Below are positions 8,841 through 16,376 of a DNA stretch of 35,158 nt, piece after piece. Each line of letters starts with the position of its first letter. The stretch's first letter is position 1. The stretch covers positions 1 through 35,158 of the forward strand of contig DEFO01000049.1 of the NCBI GenBank assembly GCA_002350805.1, in the 5' to 3' direction. This DNA is from Prevotella sp. UBA2850. Its GTDB lineage: Bacteria; Bacteroidota; Bacteroidia; Bacteroidales; Bacteroidaceae. Below the pieces are notes generated by a model. It saw only the letters and a program-made list of their open reading frames with translations, had not been told where the DNA came from and ran no database searches. The translations under genes were made by a program, and so were the position numbers.

Positions 8841-9066
8841 GTTCAAGGCCCCCACCGAACGAGTGGAGAGCTGAGAGCTGAGAACGGAGAGGTATGATTA
8901 CCTTTGGTATTGTCCAAACTCCCAAACTCCTTAAAACTATTGTCTACACTCCTACACTCCCACACTCCTTAAAGAGTTCAAAGTTCAAGGTTCAAAGCTC
9001 AAAGTTTCAAGAGGCGGAGTATTGTCTACACTCCTACACTCCCACACTCCTACACTCCTAAAACTT
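8841..9066. repeat. Heptamer/octamer repeat cluster in the putA-GH43 gap
   Basis: This part of the 874-base gene-free stretch is made of short-period repeats. GAGAGCT heptamers lie near 8866-8890. TATGATTACCTTTGG follows at 8893-8907. TACACTCC-type octamers lie at 8945-8969 and 9027-9058. AGTTCAA/GGTTCAA heptamers lie at 8976-9010. A 31-bp block is exactly duplicated (8939-8969 and 9021-9051). I see no gene here. Confidence 0.85.
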
Positions 9067-9135
9067 GTCCCTTCTCCCTTGGACAATCTAAATCCTGCCG
9101 ATTCGTTGATAAAATTCGGGAATCCACCGATTTTA

Positions 9136-9167
9136 TTTGCAATTCGAGAAGAAAAACGTTACATTTG
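9136..9167 (+). promoter_or_regulatory. Near-consensus Bacteroidota promoter
   Basis: TTTG (9136-9139) and TACATTTG (9160-9167) are separated by exactly 20 bases, a textbook fit to the -33/-7 consensus. No protein gene follows on this strand; a terminator does (9273-9305). Confidence 0.7.
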
Positions 9168-9173
9168 CACACA

Positions 9174-9305
9174 TAACTCATATTATTATAGTTACGCATC
9201 AAGAAGGAATATAGATTCTCTTATAAATCAATAACAAATAGCGGTTTAATTAAGTAAGTTTTCATTCGGATGGTTCCTCGTTGTGAAACGCGGAACTATT
9301 TTTTT
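9174..9305 (+). ncRNA. Candidate small RNA, about 130 nt
   Basis: A strong promoter ends at 9167, and a GUGA-loop hairpin with a T-run ends at 9305. Between them no open frame has a credible start and length. A free-standing transcript of about 130 nt is the simplest reading. The body is AU-rich and single-stranded looking apart from the terminator. It matches no RNA family I know. It could instead be the leader of a decayed gene. Confidence 0.5.
9273..9305 (+). terminator. Intrinsic terminator of the candidate small RNA
   Basis: GTTCCTCGTT (9273-9282) pairs with AACGCGGAAC (9287-9296) with one mismatch, around a GTGA loop. TATTTTTTT follows. The T-run makes it functional only on the plus strand. 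Confidence 0.72.
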
Positions 9306-9323
9306 ATAATGATCTTTGAAAAA

Positions 9324-9386
9324 CCCCTCTGCTCTCGAAAGTTACCCCTCTGCTCTCAACAGTGTCCCCTCTGCTTTGGAAAGCTG
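9324..9386. repeat. Three-unit 21-bp tandem repeat
   Basis: CCCCTCTGCT begins at 9324, 9345 and 9366, so the period is exactly 21 bp. The array ends just downstream of the GH43 stop codon (9395). Confidence 0.85.
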
Positions 9387-9394
9387 AATCTCAT

Positions 9395-10381
9395 TTATTT
9401 CAATACTGGCCAGCCGTCGCGTGTCCAGTTGATTTTGCGTTTCACAAGGATAGACATGCCTTTGTCGGCGATGCTGTAGCCATGTGAGAAATAGTAGTCC
9501 TGGCCCTGAAAGCGATATACCGAGTTGTGGCCAATAGCCTCAAAGGCCTTCTTGTCGCCCTCGATGACCAGCGTTCCACCACCTTCGGTCATGGGCTTGC
9601 CCTGACGGTCGACGTAGGGACCAGCCACGTTGCGGCTGCGGCCGACGGCCACACGGTAGTTGCTCTTCATGCCACGGCAGCAGTAGTCCCACGACACAAA
9701 CAGGTAATACCAGCCGTTGTGATGGTAGATGAACGGGGCCTCGATGGCATTCGTACCGGCATATTTCGAGGTCGGGTTGGGCTCAGCGGGAGTAAACCCC
9801 GGGGCATAGCGGCGGGCAATGGTGACGGGCTGGGTGGCAGCATGCATGGTGTCGTCGAGCCGCACCAGCTGGATGCCGTCCCAGAAAGAGCCGTAGGTCA
9901 TCCAGGCGGTACCGTCCTTGTCGACGATGAAGTTGGGATCGATGGCGTTCCACTGCTCACTGTTCTCGTGCGAGCAGACGATGCAGCCGTCGTCGCGCCA
10001 TGGGTAGCGGCCGTCGAGCGTCACATTGCTCATGAGTCCGATGGCAGAACCGTTCTTCCCGAAGGTAGAACACGAATAGGCGACCCACCAGCGGTTGTGA
10101 TGATAGATGACATCGGGCGCCCACACATGGTTCTTGAAGCCAGGCACACTGTCGTGCGTCCACGCGGGTATGTCCTTGATGAGTGGTTCGCGCACAACGG
10201 TCCAGTTGGTCAGGTCGGTAGAGGTCATCTGCTGAATGCCGTGACCAGTGGCAAACAGATAGTAGGTGCCATTCTCATAGGCCAGAACGGGGTCGTGCAC
10301 CATCGGCTTGTTGGTGGCGGGCTGGGCAACAGCTGTCAGTGTTGCAGCAACAGCCACAGCAAGGAAAATAGATCGAATCAT
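9395..10381 (-). CDS. GH43 endo-alpha-1,5-L-arabinanase-like enzyme
   Basis: This 328-residue secreted glycoside hydrolase family 43 enzyme has a signal peptide at residues 1-20 (MIRSIFLAVAVAATLTAVAQ). The expected five-bladed propeller signatures are present: general base Asp30 in MVHDPV, VWAPDVI (86-92), pKa-modulating Asp148 in NAIDPNF, YGSFWDGI (163-170) and general acid Glu214 in NAIEAPF. The later WDYCCRG (231-237) resembles the substrate-cleft motif of bacterial endo-arabinanases. It probably cuts alpha-1,5-arabinan in the periplasm. It is the last gene of the locus, 105 bases after the other GH43 gene and separated from it by a hairpin. The subfamily (GH43_5-like) is a judgement by eye. 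Confidence 0.9.
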   Translation of the reverse strand: MIRSIFLAVAVAATLTAVAQPATNKPMVHDPVLAYENGTYYLFATGHGIQQMTSTDLTNWTVVREPLIKDIPAWTHDSVPGFKNHVWAPDVIYHHNRWWVAYSCSTFGKNGSAIGLMSNVTLDGRYPWRDDGCIVCSHENSEQWNAIDPNFIVDKDGTAWMTYGSFWDGIQLVRLDDTMHAATQPVTIARRYAPGFTPAEPNPTSKYAGTNAIEAPFIYHHNGWYYLFVSWDYCCRGMKSNYRVAVGRSRNVAGPYVDRQGKPMTEGGGTLVIEGDKKAFEAIGHNSVYRFQGQDYYFSHGYSIADKGMSILVKRKINWTRDGWPVLK

Positions 10382-10408
10382 ATCTAGTTAGTTATTTCAA
10401 CAAAAGAA

Positions 10409-10440
10409 AGAGGGGGAAGGTCATAGGGCCATCCCCCTCT
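10409..10440 (-). terminator. GC-rich hairpin between the two GH43 genes
   Basis: AGAGGGGGA (10409-10417) pairs perfectly with TCCCCCTCT (10432-10440). On the minus strand it is followed by TTCTTTTG. It may be a weak terminator or an mRNA stabiliser of the upstream gene, lowering expression of the last gene. Confidence 0.6.
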
Positions 10441-10486
10441 CCTTATTGTTCATGGTTTTGTCTAGCCAGACTGTCAGTGTGACGCG

Positions 10487-12505
10487 TCAGTTGGCATACT
10501 TATAACCCCAAATGGTGACACCGGTCTTGCTGTTCAATGCCGTGAAGCAAGGTGCCTTGTCGTTATTGGGCTCGAGAGTCTGGCGAATCATAACACCCTT
10601 GTAGTCAGCACCGATATTGATGGTGATATAACACGTTCCGGATTTGGCTGTCCATGTGCCATTGTATTTTTCACCAGTGATGGTGCCGTCGTCTTTCAGC
10701 GTCACTTCCACAGGCTTTGAATAAGCCTTAGAAAGGTGGTTGAGCTTGTATTCGTGTACCAACAGTTTGTACTTACCGGGAATATCCGTTGTGGCAATCT
10801 GCTGCTTGTTGGTAATATCTACGCTCTTGATGCCTTCGCCCGTGTACTCGAATGGTGCTGCTACCAGCCAGCTGTCCTCGTTCTGGAACAGTTGGTGGAC
10901 GCGAACCTGATGGCCTTCACCCCAGTTCTGGAAACGGGTATGATATACCAGGTAGGTACGGCCGTCAGGAGCTGCTATGACGGAGTTGTGGCCCTGGGAG
11001 CGTTCGCCAGAAGCCTCATTGGTACCGCCTGTCAGCAGGTTGCCCCAGTTAGAGTAGGCTCCGAAGATGTTGACACCACGGTTACCGTCGTTTTCGTTCG
11101 GACCGAAGTTCAGCAGATAGCGGGGATAGAGTGCCGTCTGGTTCTGACTGTCAACATACGGTCCGTCGGGATTGCTCGAGCGGAACACACGCATCTGGTA
11201 ACCACCATTGTTGTAGTCGCTGGCATTACCGCCGGCAGCCAGTCCGCCATTGGTGATGAACAGGTAGTAATAGCCACCGATGTATTCAATATAGGAGGCC
11301 TCACCCGATGAATAATAGCCGCCAGCTATCTTCTTGCCGAAGTAGGGATCAACGGTAATGCCGTCGCCACTACCCGTCAGGGTATACTCTACATCGTAGT
11401 CGCGAAGACCGGTATTCTCGTCAAGCTCAAGCATGTAGATACCGCCGCTCCAAGAGCCGTACGACATCCAGAGTTTGCCCTTCTCATCGTAGAACACGCA
11501 TGGGTCGATACAGTTGGGATAGCGGTTGCCCCACTTGTTGCCCACGGCATAGCGTGTAGGCAACGACGCCTGCGCGCCCAGAACAATTTCCAGGTCGGTA
11601 TCCTTATAGGAAGTTCCCGATTGGAAACCGCTGATGACAACAGGAGCCTGATAGCGATAGGGACCGGAAATCTTATCGGCAGTCAGCAGCACAATGCTCG
11701 AATACCAAGAATCGCCATTGACGCTCATATACATACACCACTTGTTCATGGCCTTGTTGTAGATGACGTCTGGGGCCCAGAGGTTACCGTCTATGCTATA
11801 GGCACTATTGCCACGCTTAGCCCAGGCCTGGGCATCGAAGTTGAGGTCTACCTCTTTGCCACCTTTCTTCACCTTGGTCACCTGCGGATTGGTGAACGCT
11901 GCCGAGTTGGCTGCATTGTTGCTGTTAGCAGTAGCCCATGGAATACTCACCGTCTGCCATCCCATCATATTGGTTGTCCATGCATTGGCACGGTGAGAAC
12001 CGAAGATATAATAGCGCTGCGATGTATGGTCGTACACTACACTGGGGTCGTGGACACTGACCCGCTTCAGCAGCGATGCACCGTTGGCAACGTCATCCTC
12101 AATCTCGGCTGAAGGATTGTCGGCTCCAAGGGTGGTGAAACTGACGTCGGAAGAGTATTTCACCTCAGAACTGGTCTGCACATAGGCACGCACATGATAG
12201 GTGGTAGAGGCTGTCAGCCCGGTGAGGGTGGCCTTCATGTCTTTCGATGCCACTCCTACCTTCGTGTCGTTGATGGTAGGATTAGCTGAAGTGCTGTAAC
12301 AGAAACCACGCCCGATGATGGCCGAGCCTGTCGAGGTGGCCTCCACATTGGCCGATGTCGATGTGATAGACGACACCGTCGGGTTGGTAACAACCAGATT
12401 GCCGGAGCTGCCGCCTCCTGGCTCATCAGGATCGTCGCTACCGCCACAGGCAGCAAACATCAGGCCCAGCCCCAGATAACAGAAGAATCTAAATAAGTGT
12501 TTCAT
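10487..12505 (-). CDS. GH43 family lipoprotein, fibronectin-like domain plus arabinanase
   Basis: This is a 672-residue surface or periplasmic lipoprotein (lipobox FAAC, Cys20). An Asp/Gly/Ser-rich linker is followed by a fibronectin III-like domain (about 36-125). The GH43 catalytic propeller starts near 150: Asp153 in VHDPSVV, LWAPDVI (242-248), Asp334 in CIDPCVF, YGSWSGGI (349-356) and probable general acid Glu402 in SGEASYIEY. A C-terminal beta-rich domain (about 560-672) resembles the extra C-terminal domain seen in arabinan-active GH43 enzymes. An in-frame ATG 39 bases upstream was rejected because the signal peptide starts at 12505. It probably attacks arabinan at the cell surface. An N-terminal lipid anchor next to SusC and SusD fits that job. 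Confidence 0.88.
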   Translation of the reverse strand: MKHLFRFFCYLGLGLMFAACGGSDDPDEPGGGSSGNLVVTNPTVSSITSTSANVEATSTGSAIIGRGFCYSTSANPTINDTKVGVASKDMKATLTGLTASTTYHVRAYVQTSSEVKYSSDVSFTTLGADNPSAEIEDDVANGASLLKRVSVHDPSVVYDHTSQRYYIFGSHRANAWTTNMMGWQTVSIPWATANSNNAANSAAFTNPQVTKVKKGGKEVDLNFDAQAWAKRGNSAYSIDGNLWAPDVIYNKAMNKWCMYMSVNGDSWYSSIVLLTADKISGPYRYQAPVVISGFQSGTSYKDTDLEIVLGAQASLPTRYAVGNKWGNRYPNCIDPCVFYDEKGKLWMSYGSWSGGIYMLELDENTGLRDYDVEYTLTGSGDGITVDPYFGKKIAGGYYSSGEASYIEYIGGYYYLFITNGGLAAGGNASDYNNGGYQMRVFRSSNPDGPYVDSQNQTALYPRYLLNFGPNENDGNRGVNIFGAYSNWGNLLTGGTNEASGERSQGHNSVIAAPDGRTYLVYHTRFQNWGEGHQVRVHQLFQNEDSWLVAAPFEYTGEGIKSVDITNKQQIATTDIPGKYKLLVHEYKLNHLSKAYSKPVEVTLKDDGTITGEKYNGTWTAKSGTCYITINIGADYKGVMIRQTLEPNNDKAPCFTALNSKTGVTIWGYKYAN

Positions 12506-12530
12506 TATACTACTTTTAAAAACGAATAAA

Positions 12531-12563
12531 TTGCCCACGGACAAAATGCTTGTCCGCAGGCAA
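12531..12563 (-). terminator. Hairpin between the surface lipoprotein and GH43 genes
   Basis: CGGACAA (12538-12544) pairs with TTGTCCG (12550-12556), extended by TTGCC/GGCAA (12531-12535 with 12559-12563) across a 2x2 internal loop. On the minus strand a T-rich stretch follows. It may act as a partial terminator or a 3'-end protector that lets binding-protein mRNA exceed enzyme mRNA. Confidence 0.6.
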
Positions 12564-12580
12564 TAAATGGAATCGGATGT

Positions 12581-14491
12581 TTACTCAAAAACCAGGTGAC
12601 AAGCGTCGACGGTGAAGCGGAAGTAGAAGTCGCTGCCATCAATGGGGCTGATGCCGATGTAGTCCTGTGTGTAGGTCTTGCCATCGTTGCCCTTCATGAC
12701 GCACTTTACGTCGGCAGAGCTACCGTTGTTGGTCACAGAAACGGTTACCATAGCATCGTCCATGGCCTTCAGCCAGGCAGCCCAGTCGGCCTGACCGCCG
12801 CTCGGTGTGCAGGCAGCATAGCTGTCGCCCCAGCCGTAGTTGTCGGCACGTACCACAGCATACTCGTAGTTGTCCAACTTCGTCAGAACGACGCAGAAGT
12901 TGTTCCAGTTGGCACCGCCGCTGGTGAAGTTCTTGAAGCGTGTGGTGTAGGTAGCACCTGCAGGCACGCTGATCATCTCTGAGTGAGCTCCCCAGAAGGG
13001 GCTAGAGTTGTCTTCCTCACCCACCACGTTGTCGAACTCGATGTGGCTGTTGTCAACGGTGAAGTGGAAGTAGAAGTCATTGGGATCGATGGTGTTGATG
13101 CCGATGTAGTCCTGGTGATAGGTGACACCGTCGTTGCCCACCATCACAGTCTTCACGTCGGCAGTACCGTTGCCGTTGTTGGTCACCAAAACGGTTACCT
13201 TGGCACCGTCCATAGCCTTCAGCCAGGCAGCCCAGTCGGTCTGGCCACCACTTGGTGTGCAGGCTGCATAGCCGTCGCCCCAACCGTAGTTGTCGGCACG
13301 TACAACAGCATACTCAGAGGCGTCGGCCTTGGTGAGCACCACGCAGAAGTTGTTCCAGTTGGCTCCGCCGCTGGTGTAGTTGGTGAAGGTGCTGACGAAG
13401 GTCTCACCCGGCTTCACCTTGATATTATCAGAGTGAGCTCCCCAGAAAGCGGTAGTGTTGTCGGTGGCACCGATAGAGGTGTACATCTTGTCGACCACCT
13501 CGAATTGTGCATAGGCAATGACGGGCTTGTCGGCACCTTCGCCCTTGTAGGTCTTGTTGAAGACCACCACCAAGGTCTTGGAACCCAGACTGTTCATGTC
13601 GGGAATAGCCTGCAGGGTCAGGTCGGCTGCAGTAACGTCCTTCGATACGCCAGTCTCGAACTGCACTGTAGCAGAAATGTTAGCGAAGGCCTCTTCGATA
13701 GTCGTTCCCTGGAGCACCTTGCGCGGAGCACCCTTCAGCTCCATCGACAGCGGCTGCTTGTCCTCAGCAGAGGTGCAACCACCGATAGGCTCGATGTTGG
13801 TGGAAAGCCAGTTGATGTAGCTACCCTCAGGTACGAGGAAGACACGGATGTTCTCGTTCGAACCGTCGGCATTGAGGTTCACCAGCGGAGTGGTCTGCTT
13901 GTAAATCTTCGTGACAGTTCCGTTGGTGATCTTAACGATCAGACCACCATCAGTGCGGTCGACGGTCACGGTCACCTTACCACCCAGCTTGTCTACACCA
14001 TTGTCGGTATCGGTCTCGAAGGTGAGCGTGCTCTCTACCTGACTGCGGTCGATGTAGTCGCCCCACTCTGAGTTACCGCTGGGCTGATTGTCGAAACGGA
14101 TGGCACCATACTCTGCGTAGTTGGCAGCACCGCGGTCTTCGTCATTGCTGATAATCATGGCGAAGTTCTTGTAGGTGTTCGAGGCATTAGGATTGATGTT
14201 CAGATTGAACTGTGCATTCCATACCTGTCCCTGAGGAATCTGATAGTACTTTGAGAACTGTGCCCACCAGCCAGTGGAGTAGTCAGTAGCACCAATAGTA
14301 TACACGTCCTCCATCATGCCCACCAGTTCTTCTTCGCCGCCCTGGTTGGCATTTCTGATAGAGTCAACTTTCGAAGAAAGCCAGTCGGGACCAAAGACAT
14401 TATAAAGGTCACCGCCTTCGCAACTCGTCAGTGCCATCATGCCAAGGGCCGCAGCACAAAAGACGGATGCTATTTTATTGAGATGTCTCAT
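12581..14491 (-). CDS. Surface glycan-binding lipoprotein with three repeated domains
   Basis: This 636-residue lipoprotein has a lipobox LTSC after MRHLNKIASVFCAAALGMMA. It sits just after SusD, where SusE/SusF-like glycan-binding proteins are found. Residues about 40-250 form a first beta-rich domain (WWAQFSKYYQIPQG, then NFAMIISNDED). An Ig-like domain follows (about 255-335). Two nearly identical 150-residue domains start at residues 344 and 494. Each contains FWGAHS, FTSGGANWNNFCVVLTK or its variant, YAVVRADNYGWGD, AACTPSGGQ and DWAAWLKAMD. The first domain looks like a diverged third copy. The abundance of exposed Trp and Tyr fits carbohydrate binding. The start at 14491 is chosen for the signal peptide; a longer frame adds 13 residues. 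No named family is assigned. Confidence 0.8.
   Translation of the reverse strand: MRHLNKIASVFCAAALGMMALTSCEGGDLYNVFGPDWLSSKVDSIRNANQGGEEELVGMMEDVYTIGATDYSTGWWAQFSKYYQIPQGQVWNAQFNLNINPNASNTYKNFAMIISNDEDRGAANYAEYGAIRFDNQPSGNSEWGDYIDRSQVESTLTFETDTDNGVDKLGGKVTVTVDRTDGGLIVKITNGTVTKIYKQTTPLVNLNADGSNENIRVFLVPEGSYINWLSTNIEPIGGCTSAEDKQPLSMELKGAPRKVLQGTTIEEAFANISATVQFETGVSKDVTAADLTLQAIPDMNSLGSKTLVVVFNKTYKGEGADKPVIAYAQFEVVDKMYTSIGATDNTTAFWGAHSDNIKVKPGETFVSTFTNYTSGGANWNNFCVVLTKADASEYAVVRADNYGWGDGYAACTPSGGQTDWAAWLKAMDGAKVTVLVTNNGNGTADVKTVMVGNDGVTYHQDYIGINTIDPNDFYFHFTVDNSHIEFDNVVGEEDNSSPFWGAHSEMISVPAGATYTTRFKNFTSGGANWNNFCVVLTKLDNYEYAVVRADNYGWGDSYAACTPSGGQADWAAWLKAMDDAMVTVSVTNNGSSADVKCVMKGNDGKTYTQDYIGISPIDGSDFYFRFTVDACHLVFE
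12584..13462. repeat. 450-bp intragenic tandem duplication
   Basis: The two C-terminal domains of the surface lipoprotein gene are copies at DNA level, offset by 450 bp (about 13013-13462 and 12584-13012). Blocks of tens of bases are almost identical, for instance around 12781-12860 and 13231-13310. This indicates a recent duplication or ongoing homogenisation. Confidence 0.85.
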
Positions 14492-14541
14492 AATGATATT
14501 CGATTTTAAATATATGTTATCACTTTTCACTGATTACACCC

Positions 14542-16335
14542 TTAAAGTTTCACCACGGGATGCACGGTCCAACCCTTGTTAGAGAAATAGCTCGAGTTGT
14601 CGGTGTTGTTATTAGCAGAGTTACCCGTCAGGTTGGGATTGTCATTCAGTGTACCCTGGTAGATGGGCAGGAACTCATGACCGGGCACGTAGGTGTCGTA
14701 AGAGCTCTTGCTGCAGGTAGCATAGTCAACGGCATCCTTCGGCGTGTATGTATAGTTGCCAGCCTCATAGTTGGCCTTGGTCCAGAAGTTGAAGGCACCA
14801 TGCTCTTTCAGCTGCTGCAGACGGTCGGCGCTGTAGAAGAATCCCCAGCGGATGAGGTCGAAGCCACGGCCGAACTCACAACCGAACTCTTTCGGACGCT
14901 CCACGTTGGCAATCTGCTCAAACAGCTTGTCCTTCGAGTTGAAGTTAGAGAGGCTGAGGTTGGCCAGACCGGCGCGGTTGCGCACCTGGTTGATCCAGTC
15001 GATGGCCTGCTGTGTAGGACCGTTCACCTCGTTCTCGCACTCGGCGGCACGGAGCAGCACGTCGCTGTAGCGCATCAAGCGCAGGTTGATACCGCAGTGC
15101 AGACCGGTCACCACCTTCTCGTAAAGGCCGGTGCGCAGGTTGGTGTTCTTGGCAATGGGCAGACCACCGTAGTTGTTGTTGGTCACGATGAACTCATTGT
15201 CGCTCATCTTCTCAGTGTAGCACACGTTGCCATACTCAAATCTTTCCCAGTCGTTCTCATAGGTACCGATGGTCCAGTAGAGACGGGGGTCGAGTGTACC
15301 ATTGGTGGTGCGCTCCTGCTTGAACAGGTTGTACAGCCAGGGCGAAGCCGAGATATCGGCCCATCCACCACAGTCGCCAGGACCGTAGTTACTCTCGATG
15401 GCGTGGCCCTGTGTGGCGTTGGCACTGGTGTTCACCGGGGTCCACTCATCATCGGTACCCTGTGTGCCGTAGTCGAGGAACTGAATCTCAAACAGGCTCT
15501 CGTCGTTGTTCTCATAGGCTGAGCCCTCACGGAAGTTGTCGCCGTAGTTGGCCATCAGCTTATAGGTGCCATACTGACCACCGATGATGGCCTTCAGCAC
15601 GTTCAGAGCCTCGCTGTACTTGTGGCGCATCATCAGAGCGCGGGCATAGTAGCCGGCGGCAGCACCACAGGTGGCACGGCCCTTGGCCCACTCACCGCCT
15701 TCGTCACGGCTGGGCAGCAGTGTCATGGCCTCAGCAAAGTCGGCCTCCACCTGGTCGAACACACGGTCGTACTGGTCTGAAGGATCGGTGTCGCCCTCAG
15801 CTACGTTAGAAGCATACAGACCGTCCAGTGTAGAATACTGGCTGTAGTCGGTAATCAGGGCTGGGTTCTGGTAGTAGCCGGCCAGGTTGTAGTAGGCCAG
15901 ACCACGGATGAACAGGGCCTGTCCCTTGATACGCTTCATCTGCTCGCTGAGGTCGTCGCCTGTTGTGCGCGAGAGCACGAAGTTACATACATTGATAGTA
16001 TAGTACCAGTCACGCCAAGACCACTGGCCGATTTCGTCAGTGATAGGCTCGTTCAGGTCGTCAAAGGGCATATACCATACCTGAGAGGCATTCCAGGCCT
16101 CATCGCCGCGCATCACGTCGATGTTGAAACCTACACGGGCGTATGTTCCCTCCATACGGATATGGTTGTAGCAGGCTATCACGCTCTCCTCTAAGTCGTT
16201 GGCAGTGTAGCCAAAGGTTCCCGATGTCTGCTGGTTGGGGTTTGTCAGATCCAGCTTGTCGCTGCACGATGTCATCGCACCCAGGCCCAGGAACAGGGCA
16301 ATAGTTAATTTATATAGTTTCATCGTTGTATTCAT
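14542..16335 (-). CDS. SusD/RagB-family nutrient-binding outer membrane lipoprotein
   Basis: This 597-residue lipoprotein (lipobox MTSC, Cys24) is of the SusD/RagB family. It forms the lid of the SusC pore and hands oligosaccharides to it. Family features include the SusD-like N-terminus (NPNQQTSGTFG), the TPR-like helical region (GQALFIRGLAYYNLAGYYQ; YYARALMMRHKYSEALNV), NLRLMRYSDVLLRAAECENE and the C-terminal segment with RPKEFGCEFGRGFDLIRWG. It follows susC by 41 bases in the standard order. ATG codons at 16335 and 16323 are both possible; the second gives a slightly more typical signal peptide. The specific ligand cannot be read from the sequence; the locus suggests arabinan fragments. 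Confidence 0.95.
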   Translation of the reverse strand: MNTTMKLYKLTIALFLGLGAMTSCSDKLDLTNPNQQTSGTFGYTANDLEESVIACYNHIRMEGTYARVGFNIDVMRGDEAWNASQVWYMPFDDLNEPITDEIGQWSWRDWYYTINVCNFVLSRTTGDDLSEQMKRIKGQALFIRGLAYYNLAGYYQNPALITDYSQYSTLDGLYASNVAEGDTDPSDQYDRVFDQVEADFAEAMTLLPSRDEGGEWAKGRATCGAAAGYYARALMMRHKYSEALNVLKAIIGGQYGTYKLMANYGDNFREGSAYENNDESLFEIQFLDYGTQGTDDEWTPVNTSANATQGHAIESNYGPGDCGGWADISASPWLYNLFKQERTTNGTLDPRLYWTIGTYENDWERFEYGNVCYTEKMSDNEFIVTNNNYGGLPIAKNTNLRTGLYEKVVTGLHCGINLRLMRYSDVLLRAAECENEVNGPTQQAIDWINQVRNRAGLANLSLSNFNSKDKLFEQIANVERPKEFGCEFGRGFDLIRWGFFYSADRLQQLKEHGAFNFWTKANYEAGNYTYTPKDAVDYATCSKSSYDTYVPGHEFLPIYQGTLNDNPNLTGNSANNNTDNSSYFSNKGWTVHPVVKL

Positions 16336-16376
16336 TATATATTACGATTTATGATATGATGCTTATGAATGTTGCA

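Noticed and set aside
9022..9234. Small plus-strand reading frame of 70 codons
   Set aside because: It is composed of octamer repeats and crosses the predicted promoter at 9136-9167, with no protein-like features.
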